Shown here: piece after piece, positions 8,918-18,353 of the stretch | Layout of the letters: the number at the start of each line of letters is the position of its first letter | How positions within the stretch are numbered: position 1 is the first letter of the stretch | From: Methylocapsa palsarum | GTDB taxonomy: Bacteria > Pseudomonadota > Alphaproteobacteria > Rhizobiales > Beijerinckiaceae | Direction: 5' to 3' | Length of the DNA stretch: 64,000 nucleotides | Assembly (NCBI RefSeq): GCF_900114285.1 | Contig: NZ_FOSN01000001.1 | Location: 1-64,000, forward strand | Notes under the pieces: generated by a model | What the model was told of the DNA's origin: nothing | Databases searched by the model: none | What the model saw: only the letters and a program-made list of their open reading frames with translations | Program-made: the position numbers and the translations under genes

Positions 8918-9085
8918 ATGAGAGATCTTATCGCACTTCTGCTCTTTGCGATTTCGGGGTATTTCATTTTTCACGCGCGATCCGAAGGACCGGTTCAGGA
9001 GACCACGTTCGAACTCGTGCCGATTCCGGATTCGCCAGCCCCCGATGCGCCGGCCGGAAGCCCCAAGGGCGCAATCGACATCTGA
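8918..9085 (+). CDS. Small single-pass membrane protein
   Basis: A 55-residue open frame starting MRDLIALLLFAISGYFIFHA, a clear hydrophobic anchor, followed by a short Pro/Ala/Asp-rich tail ending GSPKGAIDI. An AAGG element lies ten bases upstream of the ATG. Function unknown. The start with a clean transmembrane helix and stop before a non-coding gap supports a real short gene. Confidence 0.5.
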   Translation: MRDLIALLLFAISGYFIFHARSEGPVQETTFELVPIPDSPAPDAPAGSPKGAIDI

Positions 9086-9183
9086 TCGGAGCGGCTCCGC
9101 GGGCGCTCTTTTCGAACGGCCGCCCCGTCGGTTTCCAGCGGGCGTTGGAGGTAGGTTCGGCGTTGGCGACAGATCGCCAAAGT

Positions 9184-9714
9184 TCAGCGCCGATAAGGAC
9201 GCGTCCTTAGCGGGCGATCCTCGCCGTTATCTCCAACCGGACCATAATAGCCGGGAAAGAACGGCGTTCCGACGCCGTCATAGGGATTGTAGATCCCGTA
9301 TGCATATTCGCGATTGGCGGGGAGCCAGTAGGAATAGCGCGCGGCGTCCGCCATCATCGCGAAATAGACCGGATTTTGCCACAGCGGCCTCGGGTGGCGA
9401 AGACGGTAGCGGCGCGCGGCGATCCGGTATTGGACCGGCAGGGCGTAAAAGCCGAGGCCGCTTTCCGGATCGCCGACAAGATCTGCGAAGCCGGTTCCAT
9501 GACCTCTCCAACCGCCCCGAACGGGTGCGCCATAGGTAATATAGGACCGCTTTTGCGAGAGGCGGGGGGCCGCGGAGTGGAGCTTGCCGCCGCTGACGTG
9601 ACGGGCATGGAGAGCTTTAGCCGGCGTCTTTGGCTCACGCGCGAACGCGTTTGAATCGAGCGCCAAAATCGCGCACAGAGCCAGCAATCCCATGTCCAGC
9701 CAGCGCCATCGCAT
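9184..9714 (-). CDS. Exported hypothetical protein
   Basis: 176-residue product with a signal peptide (MRWRWLDMGLLALCAILALD, then a small-residue SNAFA cleavage region). The mature domain is rich in Tyr, Arg, Gly and Pro, with several YG/GYYGP stretches near the C-terminus. It is basic and has no cysteine in the mature part. The family is not recognised. The ATG at 9714 is chosen because it opens the signal peptide; one upstream in-frame ATG (9750) would bury it. Confidence 0.65.
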   Translation of the reverse strand: MRWRWLDMGLLALCAILALDSNAFAREPKTPAKALHARHVSGGKLHSAAPRLSQKRSYITYGAPVRGGWRGHGTGFADLVGDPESGLGFYALPVQYRIAARRYRLRHPRPLWQNPVYFAMMADAARYSYWLPANREYAYGIYNPYDGVGTPFFPGYYGPVGDNGEDRPLRTRPYRR

Positions 9715-10000
9715 CGCCCTGATCTCCCAATGGCCGGCCGCGAACGTCACCGCGAAAAAGCGGAGTGCGTTGATTTAACGTCGCACAGACCTCATCGTCG
9801 CATGAAACGGAAGGCGCGATAACATTTCTTTGCTCGGATGCCGAGCTTTTGAACCATTCCTGGGCGCGGGAGCCGGTCATGGGGGAGTGAAAATCATCCA
9901 AATGTCATAAAAGAGTCACTGGAGAATGATCGATCGGATTCATTCGAATGGATGATGCTGCGCGGAGAAGCGGAGCCAGAGAGCGGAACCCTCCACGCAG

Positions 10001-10591
10001 ATGCTCGACCAGCCGCAGCCCATCACGGTCCGTCCTTCGACCGAGGACGATGTCGCTTCCATGCTCGCCATCTACGCCTATCACGTCCGCTACGGCCTCG
10101 GCGATTATCATCCCATGCCGATTCAGCACGAGGACATCAAGCGGCGGCGCAAGACCATGCTGCGGCGCCGCTATCCGCATCTTGTGGCCGAACAGGCGGG
10201 AATCGTCGTCGGATACGCCTACGCCGTGCCGTTTTTGAAGCGTCCCGCCTATCGCCACACGGTCAAGCACTCGATCTACGTGCACAAGGATCATTTGCAC
10301 GTCGGGGTCGGCCGCAAGCTTCTGCCGGCTTTGATCGACGCCTGCGCCGGCGCGGGGTTCCGGCAGATGGTCTGCTATATCGACAGCTCCAACACGCCGT
10401 CGCTGCGGCTGCACCACACGAACGGCTTCGAACAATCCGGAATCTTGCGCTCGGTCGCGTTCAAATTCGGCCATTGGTGCGACACCGTCATGATGCAGCG
10501 GCCGCTTGGCCCCGGCGACGAGCAATTGCCGAACGATCCGGCGAACGAACCGGGCGCGCCCGGCCGAACACTCGTCAACCGTGAAAGCTGA
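10001..10591 (+). CDS. GNAT N-acetyltransferase, phosphinothricin acetyltransferase-like
   Basis: 196-residue acetyl-CoA-dependent N-acetyltransferase of the PAT/YncA-type GNAT subgroup. The N-terminal ITVRPSTEDDVASMLAIYAY is characteristic. The acetyl-CoA loop VGVGRKLLPALIDAC (Q/R-x-x-G-x-G/A type) and the later NGFEQSGILRSVAFKFG match the family. Members acetylate phosphinothricin, methionine sulfone or related amines; the native substrate is unknown. It is convergent with the large PLP decarboxylase, only five bases apart, but a functional link is not implied. The C-terminal 20 residues are low-complexity. Confidence 0.85.
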   Translation: MLDQPQPITVRPSTEDDVASMLAIYAYHVRYGLGDYHPMPIQHEDIKRRRKTMLRRRYPHLVAEQAGIVVGYAYAVPFLKRPAYRHTVKHSIYVHKDHLHVGVGRKLLPALIDACAGAGFRQMVCYIDSSNTPSLRLHHTNGFEQSGILRSVAFKFGHWCDTVMMQRPLGPGDEQLPNDPANEPGAPGRTLVNRES

Positions 10592-10596
10592 GCGAA

Positions 10597-12978
10597 TTAT
10601 TCGCGCACGACATAGGTATGGAAACGGACCCGGCCATTTGTCTCCGCCTCACGATAGACGCCTTGAAGCTCCGCCTCGAAGCCCGGAAACAGGTTGGCGC
10701 TGTTCTCGAACATCTTGAGATAGTCCAGCATGGGCTGCGCCCTCTCATCGAGTCGCTCGCCGGGAACGATCGTGGCGATGCCGGGCGGGTAGACCACAAA
10801 AAGCGTCGTCGCGATTCGACCCTTGATCTCGTCCACCGGCAGATAATCGACATTGTTGCGCACCATGTGCCGGACGGCCTCCTGCGGGGCCATAGCCATG
10901 TTCGGCAAATGGCGCGGCGCAAACTGCTCGCGTTGCAGCTTGCTGGTCGCCGCGTCGCGATAGAACGCATGCATCTGCGCGCACAGATCGCGCAACCGCA
11001 CATCCTGATAGCGCGCCGTGCGGGCGCGGACGAACTCCGGCATCACGTCGCTGAGCCTGGCGTTGTCGTCGTGCAGCTTCTTGAAGGCGACGAGGGCGCT
11101 GAGCAACGTCCACGCCTTGCTGGATTCGACCCCGGGCGTCAGCAGAAAAAGCAGCGAATTGAGATCGTTTTTTTCCGGGACGATCCGATTTTCACGAAGA
11201 TATTGGGCGACGACCGGTCCTGGAATTCCGTGCGCGTCGCTGGAGCCGTCGCGTCGAAAGCCGGGCGTCAGGATCGTGAGCTTGTTCGGGTCGGTGATCG
11301 CAAAACCGGGCGCGACATGATGAAATCCATGCCAGGATGCGCCGGGCGCCAGCTCCCAATAACGCGCATCGGCGGCGAGTTCGTCGGTCGGGACGTCCTC
11401 CCAGGCGACGAGCTTTCGCGCGCCTTCCTCTGAAGCGCCCTCTGCCGAATTGGCGCACGCGCCTTGCCCCGACGCGACAAAATCGGGCGTGAAGACATCG
11501 AAAAACCAGCGCCGGGCGGGGTCTTTCTCCGTCTCCTCGAACTCGCGGCGCACCGCCCGGATCTTCTTGCGCACTTCGATTCCAAGTTTGACGGTGTCGT
11601 CCCAAAGCACTTCGCCCGAGCGTCCCTTCATCATCTGCGCGCCGACGTCGAGAGAAGCGAACAAGGGATAGAACGGCGATGTCGAAGCGTGCAGCAGAAA
11701 GAACTCGTTGAAGCGGCGGTGGCCGACACGCCTCGCCTGACCGCGGATATGGCTGTCCTTCACATGGATCTGCGACGCTTGGGAAAAACTCGCCAGCTGT
11801 TTGTGAGTGGATTGCGTCGCAATGAGTCCCGGTTGGCCGGCGCCGAGATCGCGCAACCCCATCGCAAAGCGGTCCGCAAACAAAGGATGAAATTTCATGA
11901 AGCCGGCCCAGGCTTCGTCGAACAGGATGTAGTCGCAAAGATGTCCGATTTTTTCGAGGATCATCCTCGCGTTGTAGATCGTCCCGTCATAGGTGCATTG
12001 TTCGATGACGGCCGCGCGGAACGGACGCTCGCGGCGCGAGGCCTCGGGATCCTTGACGAGCGGATGGAGCCTGATTTTCTCCCTGATCTTGTCCTCGTCG
12101 AGCGCCTCGGGATAGATCGGTCCGATCAGGCCGTAAGGATTCCGGTCAGTTTCGAGGAAGATCGGGATCGCGCCTCCGAGCAAGAGCGCGCCATGATGGG
12201 CCGCTTTGTGGTTGTTGCGGTCGAACAACACCAGATCGTCCTGCGCCAGCAATGCCGACAACACGATCTTGTTGGACGACGACGTGCCGTTCAGGACGAA
12301 ATACGTTTTCTCCGCGCCGAAAATGGCGGCGGCCTCCTTTTGCGCGCGCAGCGCCGGTCCTTCATGCACCAGAAGGTCGCCGAGTTCGAGAACGGAATTG
12401 TCGAGATCGTCGCGAAAGATCGCTTCGCCCAGATGTTCGACGAAAATGCGTCCGATCGGACTGCGGCTGTAGAAGACGCCGCCATTGTGCCCCGGACAGG
12501 TCCACATCTGGTTGCCTTCCTCGGCGTAGTCGACGAGGGCGCCGAAGAACGGCGTCTTGAGAGTCTCGGCATATTGCCTGAGACGGCTGACGATCTTCTT
12601 GGCGATGAACTCCGGCGTCTCCTCGGCGAGAAAAACATAGCCGTCGATATAGTCCAGAACCTCGACCGGAATGTCCTCGAACTGCTTGTTGCGCACCAGC
12701 ATGACGATCGGCAATTCGAGCCCGCGCCGGCGCATGAGATTGATCAGCGCCGCAGTCTTTCCCTCGACGCCCTTTTTGCTCCAGTCGACCACCATGCAGC
12801 CGATCGCCGCATCGGTCTGAACCGCGAGTTCGGCGTCCTCGAACCGCGCCGCGCGGACCACCGAAATGCCCAGCCTTTCGATCCCGCCGACGATCTGCCG
12901 GAGCCGGAGGCCCTCAAGGCTCTGATCGTCGAACGCCGGCGCGCAGACAAGACAGGTAAATCTTCGGTAAAAATCCAT
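10597..12978 (-). CDS. Orn/Lys/Arg decarboxylase
   Basis: 793-residue PLP decarboxylase of the large inducible type (AdiA/CadA/SpeF), which converts a basic amino acid to a polyamine precursor with CO2 release. It has an N-terminal receiver-like wing domain (1-130), the core with TCPGHNGGVFYSRSPIGR, the PLP aspartate in LFDEAWAGF, and the Schiff-base lysine K393 in QSTHKQLASFSQ. The C-terminal domain is complete. The length fits the family (about 710-790). Arginine is the most likely substrate from overall resemblance, but specificity cannot be fixed. It stands alone without an antiporter gene. Confidence 0.9.
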   Translation of the reverse strand: MDFYRRFTCLVCAPAFDDQSLEGLRLRQIVGGIERLGISVVRAARFEDAELAVQTDAAIGCMVVDWSKKGVEGKTAALINLMRRRGLELPIVMLVRNKQFEDIPVEVLDYIDGYVFLAEETPEFIAKKIVSRLRQYAETLKTPFFGALVDYAEEGNQMWTCPGHNGGVFYSRSPIGRIFVEHLGEAIFRDDLDNSVLELGDLLVHEGPALRAQKEAAAIFGAEKTYFVLNGTSSSNKIVLSALLAQDDLVLFDRNNHKAAHHGALLLGGAIPIFLETDRNPYGLIGPIYPEALDEDKIREKIRLHPLVKDPEASRRERPFRAAVIEQCTYDGTIYNARMILEKIGHLCDYILFDEAWAGFMKFHPLFADRFAMGLRDLGAGQPGLIATQSTHKQLASFSQASQIHVKDSHIRGQARRVGHRRFNEFFLLHASTSPFYPLFASLDVGAQMMKGRSGEVLWDDTVKLGIEVRKKIRAVRREFEETEKDPARRWFFDVFTPDFVASGQGACANSAEGASEEGARKLVAWEDVPTDELAADARYWELAPGASWHGFHHVAPGFAITDPNKLTILTPGFRRDGSSDAHGIPGPVVAQYLRENRIVPEKNDLNSLLFLLTPGVESSKAWTLLSALVAFKKLHDDNARLSDVMPEFVRARTARYQDVRLRDLCAQMHAFYRDAATSKLQREQFAPRHLPNMAMAPQEAVRHMVRNNVDYLPVDEIKGRIATTLFVVYPPGIATIVPGERLDERAQPMLDYLKMFENSANLFPGFEAELQGVYREAETNGRVRFHTYVVRE

Positions 12979-13187
12979 CGGCGGGGCTCCGGCGTTCGGG
13001 ACTGCTGAGTCTAAGGCCGACCAGATTAGCGCGACATTTGCGTGACGGCCCCCGCCCGCGGTCGCGCCTGACGCCAGGCGACGGCGGCCGATGGCGAAAC
13101 GCCCGCAAGCGGTTCCGCTCGCCCAACCGAACGCCCCGGGCGGGAGACGTCGCCGTCAAGGAAATCGGGCCGCCCATAAAGGACTAT

Positions 13188-13318
13188 GTGACGAAAATTT
13201 CCGGACGGAACGCGCTCGAAGGCGAGATCAAGAAAGTCCGCAAGGGCGCGACAACCGCTCAGGTTGAAATCGAACGGAGGGCGGACGGGTCGTGACCGCG
13301 TCCATCGCCAACGAATCC
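13188..13318 (+). pseudogene. Frameshifted Mop (molybdenum-pterin binding) domain remnant
   Basis: From a GTG at 13188 with AAGGA upstream, the frame reads TKISGRNALEGEIKKVRKGA then TTAQVEIE, which is the first half of a MopII-like TOBE domain. Near 13285 homology jumps to another frame, reading GRVVTASIANES, the next conserved block. The rest of the domain (usually the GLKEGDEV...IKAS part) is not seen. A single-base indel and loss of the 3' end therefore explain it. Such proteins bind molybdate in the cytoplasm. No molybdate transporter genes are nearby. This could also be a sequencing error plus truncation. Confidence 0.65.
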
Positions 13319-13346
13319 CGGGGGATTGAAGCCCGCCAAGACTCAG

Positions 13347-13362
13347 CCCGCCTCTGGGCGGG
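13347..13362. terminator. Candidate GC hairpin
   Basis: Six-base-pair stem CCCGCC / GGCGGG with a four-base loop, about 80 bp beyond the 3' end of ilvD and after the Mop remnant. No T-tract follows in either direction, so it is only a possible terminator. Confidence 0.3.
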
Positions 13363-13440
13363 AATGCCTCGGACGTAATGGCCCCGTCAAGCAGTTTTCG
13401 CCGACATCCGGCGGCTCAATAAGATAGCCGCCGCCTGACC

Positions 13441-15291
13441 TTACGAACGAAGCTGCCCGACGTCGCGGACCGCGCCGCGCGCGGCGCTGGTCGTCAAAGC
13501 GGCATAGGCCTGAAGCGCGGCCGAGACCTTCCGGGCGCGCTGCGCGGGCTTCCAGGCCAATTTCCCCTTGGCTTCCATCGCGCTGCGCCGCCAGGCAAGT
13601 TCTTCATCGGGAACGGCGAGATGAATGCGCCGGTTCGGGATGTCGATCTCGATCACGTCGTTCTCTTCGACGAGGCCGATGGCGCCGCCTTCCGCCGCTT
13701 CCGGCGAGGCGTGCCCAATCGAAAGTCCCGAGGTTCCGCCCGAAAAGCGACCGTCCGTGAAGAGGGCGCAGGCTTTGCCCAGCCCCTTCGATTTGAGATA
13801 GCTCGTGGGATAAAGCATCTCCTGCATCCCGGGACCGCCGCGAGGCCCCTCATAACGGATCACGAGAACGTCGCCGGGCTTGATCTCGTCCGCGAGAATC
13901 GCCGCCACCGCCGCGTCCTGACTCTCGAATATCCGCGCCCGGCCCGAAAACGTCAGGATCGACGCATCGACGCCGGCTGTCTTCACGATCGAGCCCTCCT
14001 CGGCGAGATTGCCGTAAAGGACGGCGAGGCCGCCATCCTTGGAGAAGGCGTGCGCCTCGTTTCGGATGGCGCCGCCAGCGCGGTCGAGATCGAGGGCCTC
14101 GTAACGCCTGTCCTGACTGAAAGCCGTCTGGGTCGGCACGCCGCCCGGCGCGGCGCGATAGAGATGCCTCGCCGTGTCGCTCGCGGGGCCCTTGACGTCC
14201 CAGCGATCGAGGGCGAGAGCGAGCGTTTCCGCATGCACCGTCGGAAGCCCGCCGTGGAGAAGGTTCGCCCGATTGAGTTCTCCCAGAATCGCCATGACTC
14301 CGCCGGCGCGGTGAACATCCTCTAGATGAACATCCGGCGAGGACGGCGCCACCTTGCACAACACCGGCACGCGCCGCGACAGTCGGTCGATGTCGCGCAT
14401 GGTGAAGTTGACCCCGGCCTCATGGGCGGCGGCGAGAAGGTGCAGAACCGTATTGGTCGAACCGCCCATGGCGATGTCGAGCGTCATCGCATTCTCGAAG
14501 GCTTCGAAGGAGGCGATCGAACGCGGCAGAGCGGAGGAATCTTCCTGTTCGTAATAGCGCCGCGCCAGATCGACGACGAGGTGTCCGGCTTCGACAAAGA
14601 GGCGCTTGCGGTCGGCGTGCGTCGCGAGCAGGGATCCGTTGCCCGGAAGCGACAGCCCCAGCGCTTCGGTGAGGCAATTCATCGAATTGGCCGTGAACAT
14701 GCCGGAGCATGAGCCGCAGGTCGGGCAGGCCGACCGCTCGATCACCGCGATATCGGAGTCGGACACGCTGGCGTCGGCCGCCGCCACCATCGCGTCGACG
14801 AGATCAAGCGACTTGCTCTTGCCGCCGACGACGGCCTTTCCGGCCTCCATGGGTCCCCCGGAAACGAAGACCGCGGGAACGTTGAGCCTCAGCGCGGCCA
14901 TCAGCATTCCGGGCGTGATCTTGTCGCAATTGGAAATGCAGACCATGGCGTCGGCGCAATGCGCGTTCACCATATACTCGACCGAATCGGCGATGATTTC
15001 GCGCGAGGGGAGGCTATAGAGCATGCCGTCGTGGCCCATCGCGATCCCATCGTCGACCGCGATCGTGTTGAATTCCTTGGCGACGCCCCCCGCCGCCTCG
15101 ATTTCCCGCGCGACAAGCTGGCCGAGATCCTTGAGGTGGACATGGCCCGGCACGAACTGGGTGAAGGAATTGACGACGGCGATGATCGGCTTGCCGAAAT
15201 CGGAATCCTTCATGCCGGTGGCGCGCCAAAGGCCGCGGGCGCCGGCCATGTTCCGGCCATGCGTCGTCGTGCGGGAGCGATACGGAGGCAT
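13441..15291 (-). CDS. ilvD: Dihydroxy-acid dehydratase
   Basis: Fe-S enzyme that dehydrates dihydroxy acids to the 2-keto acids of valine and isoleucine. The ATG at 15291 gives [20 protein letters not shown], the classic IlvD start, and a 616-residue product, the same length as E. coli IlvD. Conserved cluster and active-site features are present: [31 protein letters not shown] with the cluster cysteines, and [15 protein letters not shown] near the C-terminus. An upstream alternative start (15351) adds 20 residues without homology. Divergent from the 2OG-Fe dioxygenase gene. Confidence 0.96.
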   Translation of the reverse strand: MPPYRSRTTTHGRNMAGARGLWRATGMKDSDFGKPIIAVVNSFTQFVPGHVHLKDLGQLVAREIEAAGGVAKEFNTIAVDDGIAMGHDGMLYSLPSREIIADSVEYMVNAHCADAMVCISNCDKITPGMLMAALRLNVPAVFVSGGPMEAGKAVVGGKSKSLDLVDAMVAAADASVSDSDIAVIERSACPTCGSCSGMFTANSMNCLTEALGLSLPGNGSLLATHADRKRLFVEAGHLVVDLARRYYEQEDSSALPRSIASFEAFENAMTLDIAMGGSTNTVLHLLAAAHEAGVNFTMRDIDRLSRRVPVLCKVAPSSPDVHLEDVHRAGGVMAILGELNRANLLHGGLPTVHAETLALALDRWDVKGPASDTARHLYRAAPGGVPTQTAFSQDRRYEALDLDRAGGAIRNEAHAFSKDGGLAVLYGNLAEEGSIVKTAGVDASILTFSGRARIFESQDAAVAAILADEIKPGDVLVIRYEGPRGGPGMQEMLYPTSYLKSKGLGKACALFTDGRFSGGTSGLSIGHASPEAAEGGAIGLVEENDVIEIDIPNRRIHLAVPDEELAWRRSAMEAKGKLAWKPAQRARKVSAALQAYAALTTSAARGAVRDVGQLRS

Positions 15292-15668
15292 GAGGTCATT
15301 CCAAAAGTTGAAGATCGGACCAGTATAGTCCGGCGCGCCGTTCGAGGCCACTCCCTCTCACGCGCCGGCCCGCCAACGCAAGCGCCTTCCCTTCGTCGCA
15401 AGAAGAAACGGCCCCGGCGCGCGGAAAAGCTGGACGAGGGCCGGCGGCGGAAAGTATGGGTTGCAGAAAGAAAACGCCGGGCGCATGAACGATTCGGGCC
15501 GCAAACTGGAACGTTTTGCGCCGCCGCAAAACGAACGCAGACCGGACAGCCGGTCCCGAAGGCCAAGGCGCCACAGGGCCCGCCCGGGAGGAACAACGCG
15601 CGCCGGCCGCGCCGGCGCAAACGTATCGGCCCGGCTTCGAAGCCGTTTCGCCGCAGGGATTTGCCTTC

Positions 15669-16403
15669 ATGACCCTCCCCGATGTTTCCCTGATCGCCGG
15701 TCAGGTCCGCTCCGGCGGCTTCGCCTTTACGCCTTCAAAGCAGTTCCGGGCGTTCCTGACGCCCGAGGCGCTCGCGGCATGGCCCTCCTTCGCCGCGAGC
15801 TGGGACCACCTCGGCGTTGACGATTACATGGCCGACGGGGGCCGCTACCGCCGCCGCCGCTTCGCCGCCTTTGCGATCTCGCAGAAAGGCGTCGTCCGCA
15901 AACCTCATCAGCCGCATTATCAGAGCCGCGACTATAATCCGCTCAATGGCGGCGTCGAGCGCTGGTTCGAACCGGTGACCGAAGCCATCTCCGATCATCC
16001 CGTGACTTTGGCGTTGCTCGGAGCCGGAAGGGCCGTGTTCGATCTTTCGGCGCCGGAAAAGCCGCGCGAGTGGCATGTCGAGACGCATCAGTTCCGGATC
16101 GAGGCGCGCGAGGGTCAAATCGGCCAGCCGACTCCCGAGGGGCTGCACCGCGACGGCGTCGATTTCGTGCTGGTCGTGCTGATCGCGCGGACCAACGTCG
16201 CCAGTGGAATCACCTCGATCTATGATCTCGACAAAACCCCGCTCGGCGACTTCACCCTGACCGATCCGCTCGACGCGGTCTTCTTGCAGGACAGCAGGGT
16301 CTATCACGGCGTGACGGCGATCAAACCGCTGGACCCGGCGCACGTCGCCTGCCGCGACGTCGCGGTGATCACCTTCCGCGATGTGGACAAACCGCTGATC
16401 TAA
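15669..16403 (+). CDS. 2OG-Fe(II) dioxygenase, amino acid hydroxylase-like (PF10014 type)
   Basis: 244-residue protein of the bacterial 2-oxoglutarate/Fe(II) dioxygenase family that includes free amino acid hydroxylases such as isoleucine dioxygenase. Conserved blocks: YRRRRFAAFAI (60-70), HQPHYQSRDYNPLNGG (80-95), and the iron facial triad His160-x-Asp162 in GLHRDGVDF plus His213 in VYHGVT. The position of all three ligands fits the family. An ATG at 15669 after GCAGGGA is preferred; upstream in-frame sequence is low-complexity. It is divergent from ilvD, which suggests, but does not prove, a branched-chain amino acid substrate. Confidence 0.85.
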   Translation: MTLPDVSLIAGQVRSGGFAFTPSKQFRAFLTPEALAAWPSFAASWDHLGVDDYMADGGRYRRRRFAAFAISQKGVVRKPHQPHYQSRDYNPLNGGVERWFEPVTEAISDHPVTLALLGAGRAVFDLSAPEKPREWHVETHQFRIEAREGQIGQPTPEGLHRDGVDFVLVVLIARTNVASGITSIYDLDKTPLGDFTLTDPLDAVFLQDSRVYHGVTAIKPLDPAHVACRDVAVITFRDVDKPLI

Positions 16404-16493
16404 GGTCGACTGCCGGCGTCGCCCGCTTTAGTCTTGACCGGGCCGGGCGACGCGCCTACCGCGGGAACGTTTCGTAGACTGAAGGAGCCCATT

Positions 16494-18230
16494 ATGAGCG
16501 ATAGTTTCAGCCGAGCATTCAACTCTTTAACTGCCGCGACCATTCTGACGGCCGCATGCTGGGGCGCCGCCGAAGCGCAAACAAAAAGGCAGCCCCCCAC
16601 GAAGCCGGCGGCGCAAGCCGCCCCGGCTCCCGCTTCCGGCGAGAAAAAGCCAAACATTATCGTGATCATGGGCGACGATGTCGGCTGGTTCAACATCGGC
16701 GCCTATCATCGCGGCATCATGTCCGGCAAGACGCCGAACCTCGACAAGCTCGCCGAAGAAGGCATGATCTTCACCGATTATTATGCCGAGGCGAGCTGCA
16801 CGGCCGGACGGGCGAATTTCATCACCGGCGAACTGCCGATCCGCACCGGCCTTACCACCGTTGGTCAGGCTGGCGCCGACATCGGGCTCCCGGCCCAGGC
16901 CGTCACGCTCGCCACCGTGCTGAAGGCGCAGGGCTACGCCACCGGCCAGTTCGGCAAAAATCATCTCGGCGATCTCAACAAGTTCCTGCCGACTGTGCAC
17001 GGCTTCGACGAGTTTTTCGGCTACCTCTACCATCTCGACGCCATGTCGGATCCTTATTGGTACTCCTACCCGCAGGATTGGGTGGACAAATATGGCCCGC
17101 GCAATCTGGTTCATAGCTATGCGTCGGATGTCGACGACGCCACAGAGCAACCGCGCTGGGGCAAGATCGGCAAACAAAAGATTGTCGATGAAGGTCCGCT
17201 TGCGCCCTTCCCCGACATGAAGGACATGCAGAGCTGGCAGGAGGGCCCCAAGGCCAAATACGACATGGAGACGTTCGACGACGTTCTCGTCAAATCCTCC
17301 AGCGACTTCATGGATAAGGCAAAAGCGGCTGGCAAGCCCTTCTTCGTCTGGCACAATACCACGCGCATGCATGTGTTCACCTTCCTGCCGCCGAAATATC
17401 AGGCGAAAATGAACGCGACAGACAATTTCGGCCTTGAGGAGGCCGGCATGGCGCAGATGGACGACAGCGTCGGCGCATTGCTGAAACATGTCGAGGACAT
17501 CGGTGAAACCGACAACACAATCGTCATTTTCACCACCGACAATGGCGCCGAGGTCTTCACCTGGCCGGACGGCGGCATGACCCCGTTCAGAGCCACCAAA
17601 GGCACTATCTATGAAGGCGGCTTCCGCGTTCCGGCGATCATCCGCTGGCCGGGCAAGGTCAAGCCGCGCTCGGTCGAAAATGGCATCTTCTCCGGCCTCG
17701 ACTGGCTGCCGACGCTCGCCGCAGCCGCTGGCGCTCCCGACGTCAAGGACAAGCTCCTGAAGGGCGTTACGCTGGAGGGCCAGACCTACAAGAACCATCT
17801 CGACGGCTATAACCAGATGGATCTCCTGTTGGGCAAAGGCCCGACGGCGCGGCATGAAATCTTCTATTTTGGCGGCCCCAAGCTCGGCGCTTTGCGGCTC
17901 GACGATTTCAAATATCAGTTCATGCAGCAACCCTATGGATGGCCCGGCGAGAAGGTCGACACCGATATGCCGACCATCATCAACATTCGTCAGGATCCGT
18001 TCGAGCGGACGCCCTCGATCCGGGGAGAAACCCTGAACAATCTCGGCGGCGGCTACATGAACGACTTCATGGCGCGCGAATTCTGGCGTTTTGTTCTGGT
18101 GCAGCAGAAGGTCGCCGAACTCGCCAAGACGGCGATCGAGTTCCCGCCCATGCAGGCCCCGGCGAGCTTTAACCTCGAAGCGGTCAAGGCGAAAGTCGAG
18201 GAAGCCATCAAGGCTCACGAGGGACAATAA
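16494..18230 (+). CDS. Exported arylsulfatase-like sulfatase
   Basis: 578-residue sulfatase that hydrolyses sulfate esters. The start has an excellent GAAGGAG site. Residues 1-29 form a signal peptide ending GAAEAQ, followed by a Pro/Ala linker. The metal-binding GDDVGWF (60-66) and the active-site signature SCTAGRANFITG with Cys102 (C-x-A-x-R type, converted to formylglycine) are intact. GQFGKNHLG and TTDNGAE add family residues. The maturation enzyme is not in this window. It is followed 123 bp later by a multiheme cytochrome gene on the same strand; a joint role is possible. Confidence 0.93.
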   Translation: MSDSFSRAFNSLTAATILTAACWGAAEAQTKRQPPTKPAAQAAPAPASGEKKPNIIVIMGDDVGWFNIGAYHRGIMSGKTPNLDKLAEEGMIFTDYYAEASCTAGRANFITGELPIRTGLTTVGQAGADIGLPAQAVTLATVLKAQGYATGQFGKNHLGDLNKFLPTVHGFDEFFGYLYHLDAMSDPYWYSYPQDWVDKYGPRNLVHSYASDVDDATEQPRWGKIGKQKIVDEGPLAPFPDMKDMQSWQEGPKAKYDMETFDDVLVKSSSDFMDKAKAAGKPFFVWHNTTRMHVFTFLPPKYQAKMNATDNFGLEEAGMAQMDDSVGALLKHVEDIGETDNTIVIFTTDNGAEVFTWPDGGMTPFRATKGTIYEGGFRVPAIIRWPGKVKPRSVENGIFSGLDWLPTLAAAAGAPDVKDKLLKGVTLEGQTYKNHLDGYNQMDLLLGKGPTARHEIFYFGGPKLGALRLDDFKYQFMQQPYGWPGEKVDTDMPTIINIRQDPFERTPSIRGETLNNLGGGYMNDFMAREFWRFVLVQQKVAELAKTAIEFPPMQAPASFNLEAVKAKVEEAIKAHEGQ

Positions 18231-18353
18231 ACGACCAAGCACGCGCAAGCTCAAGCGGGGTGGATAAGTCCGTTTCACTCTCCCCGTTTGTTGTTTGAGC
18301 TTGCCCCTTGGCCTGAGCCTCGCTGTGAAACCGGCGCGCTGGAACAGAAATTG

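Noticed and set aside
11464-13008. 514-residue open frame antisense to the decarboxylase
   Set aside because: No recognisable domain; the opposite strand encodes a complete PLP enzyme.
16527-18278. 583-residue open frame antisense to the sulfatase
   Set aside because: Shadow of a high-GC gene; it has no domain features, whereas the sense frame has an intact sulfatase signature.
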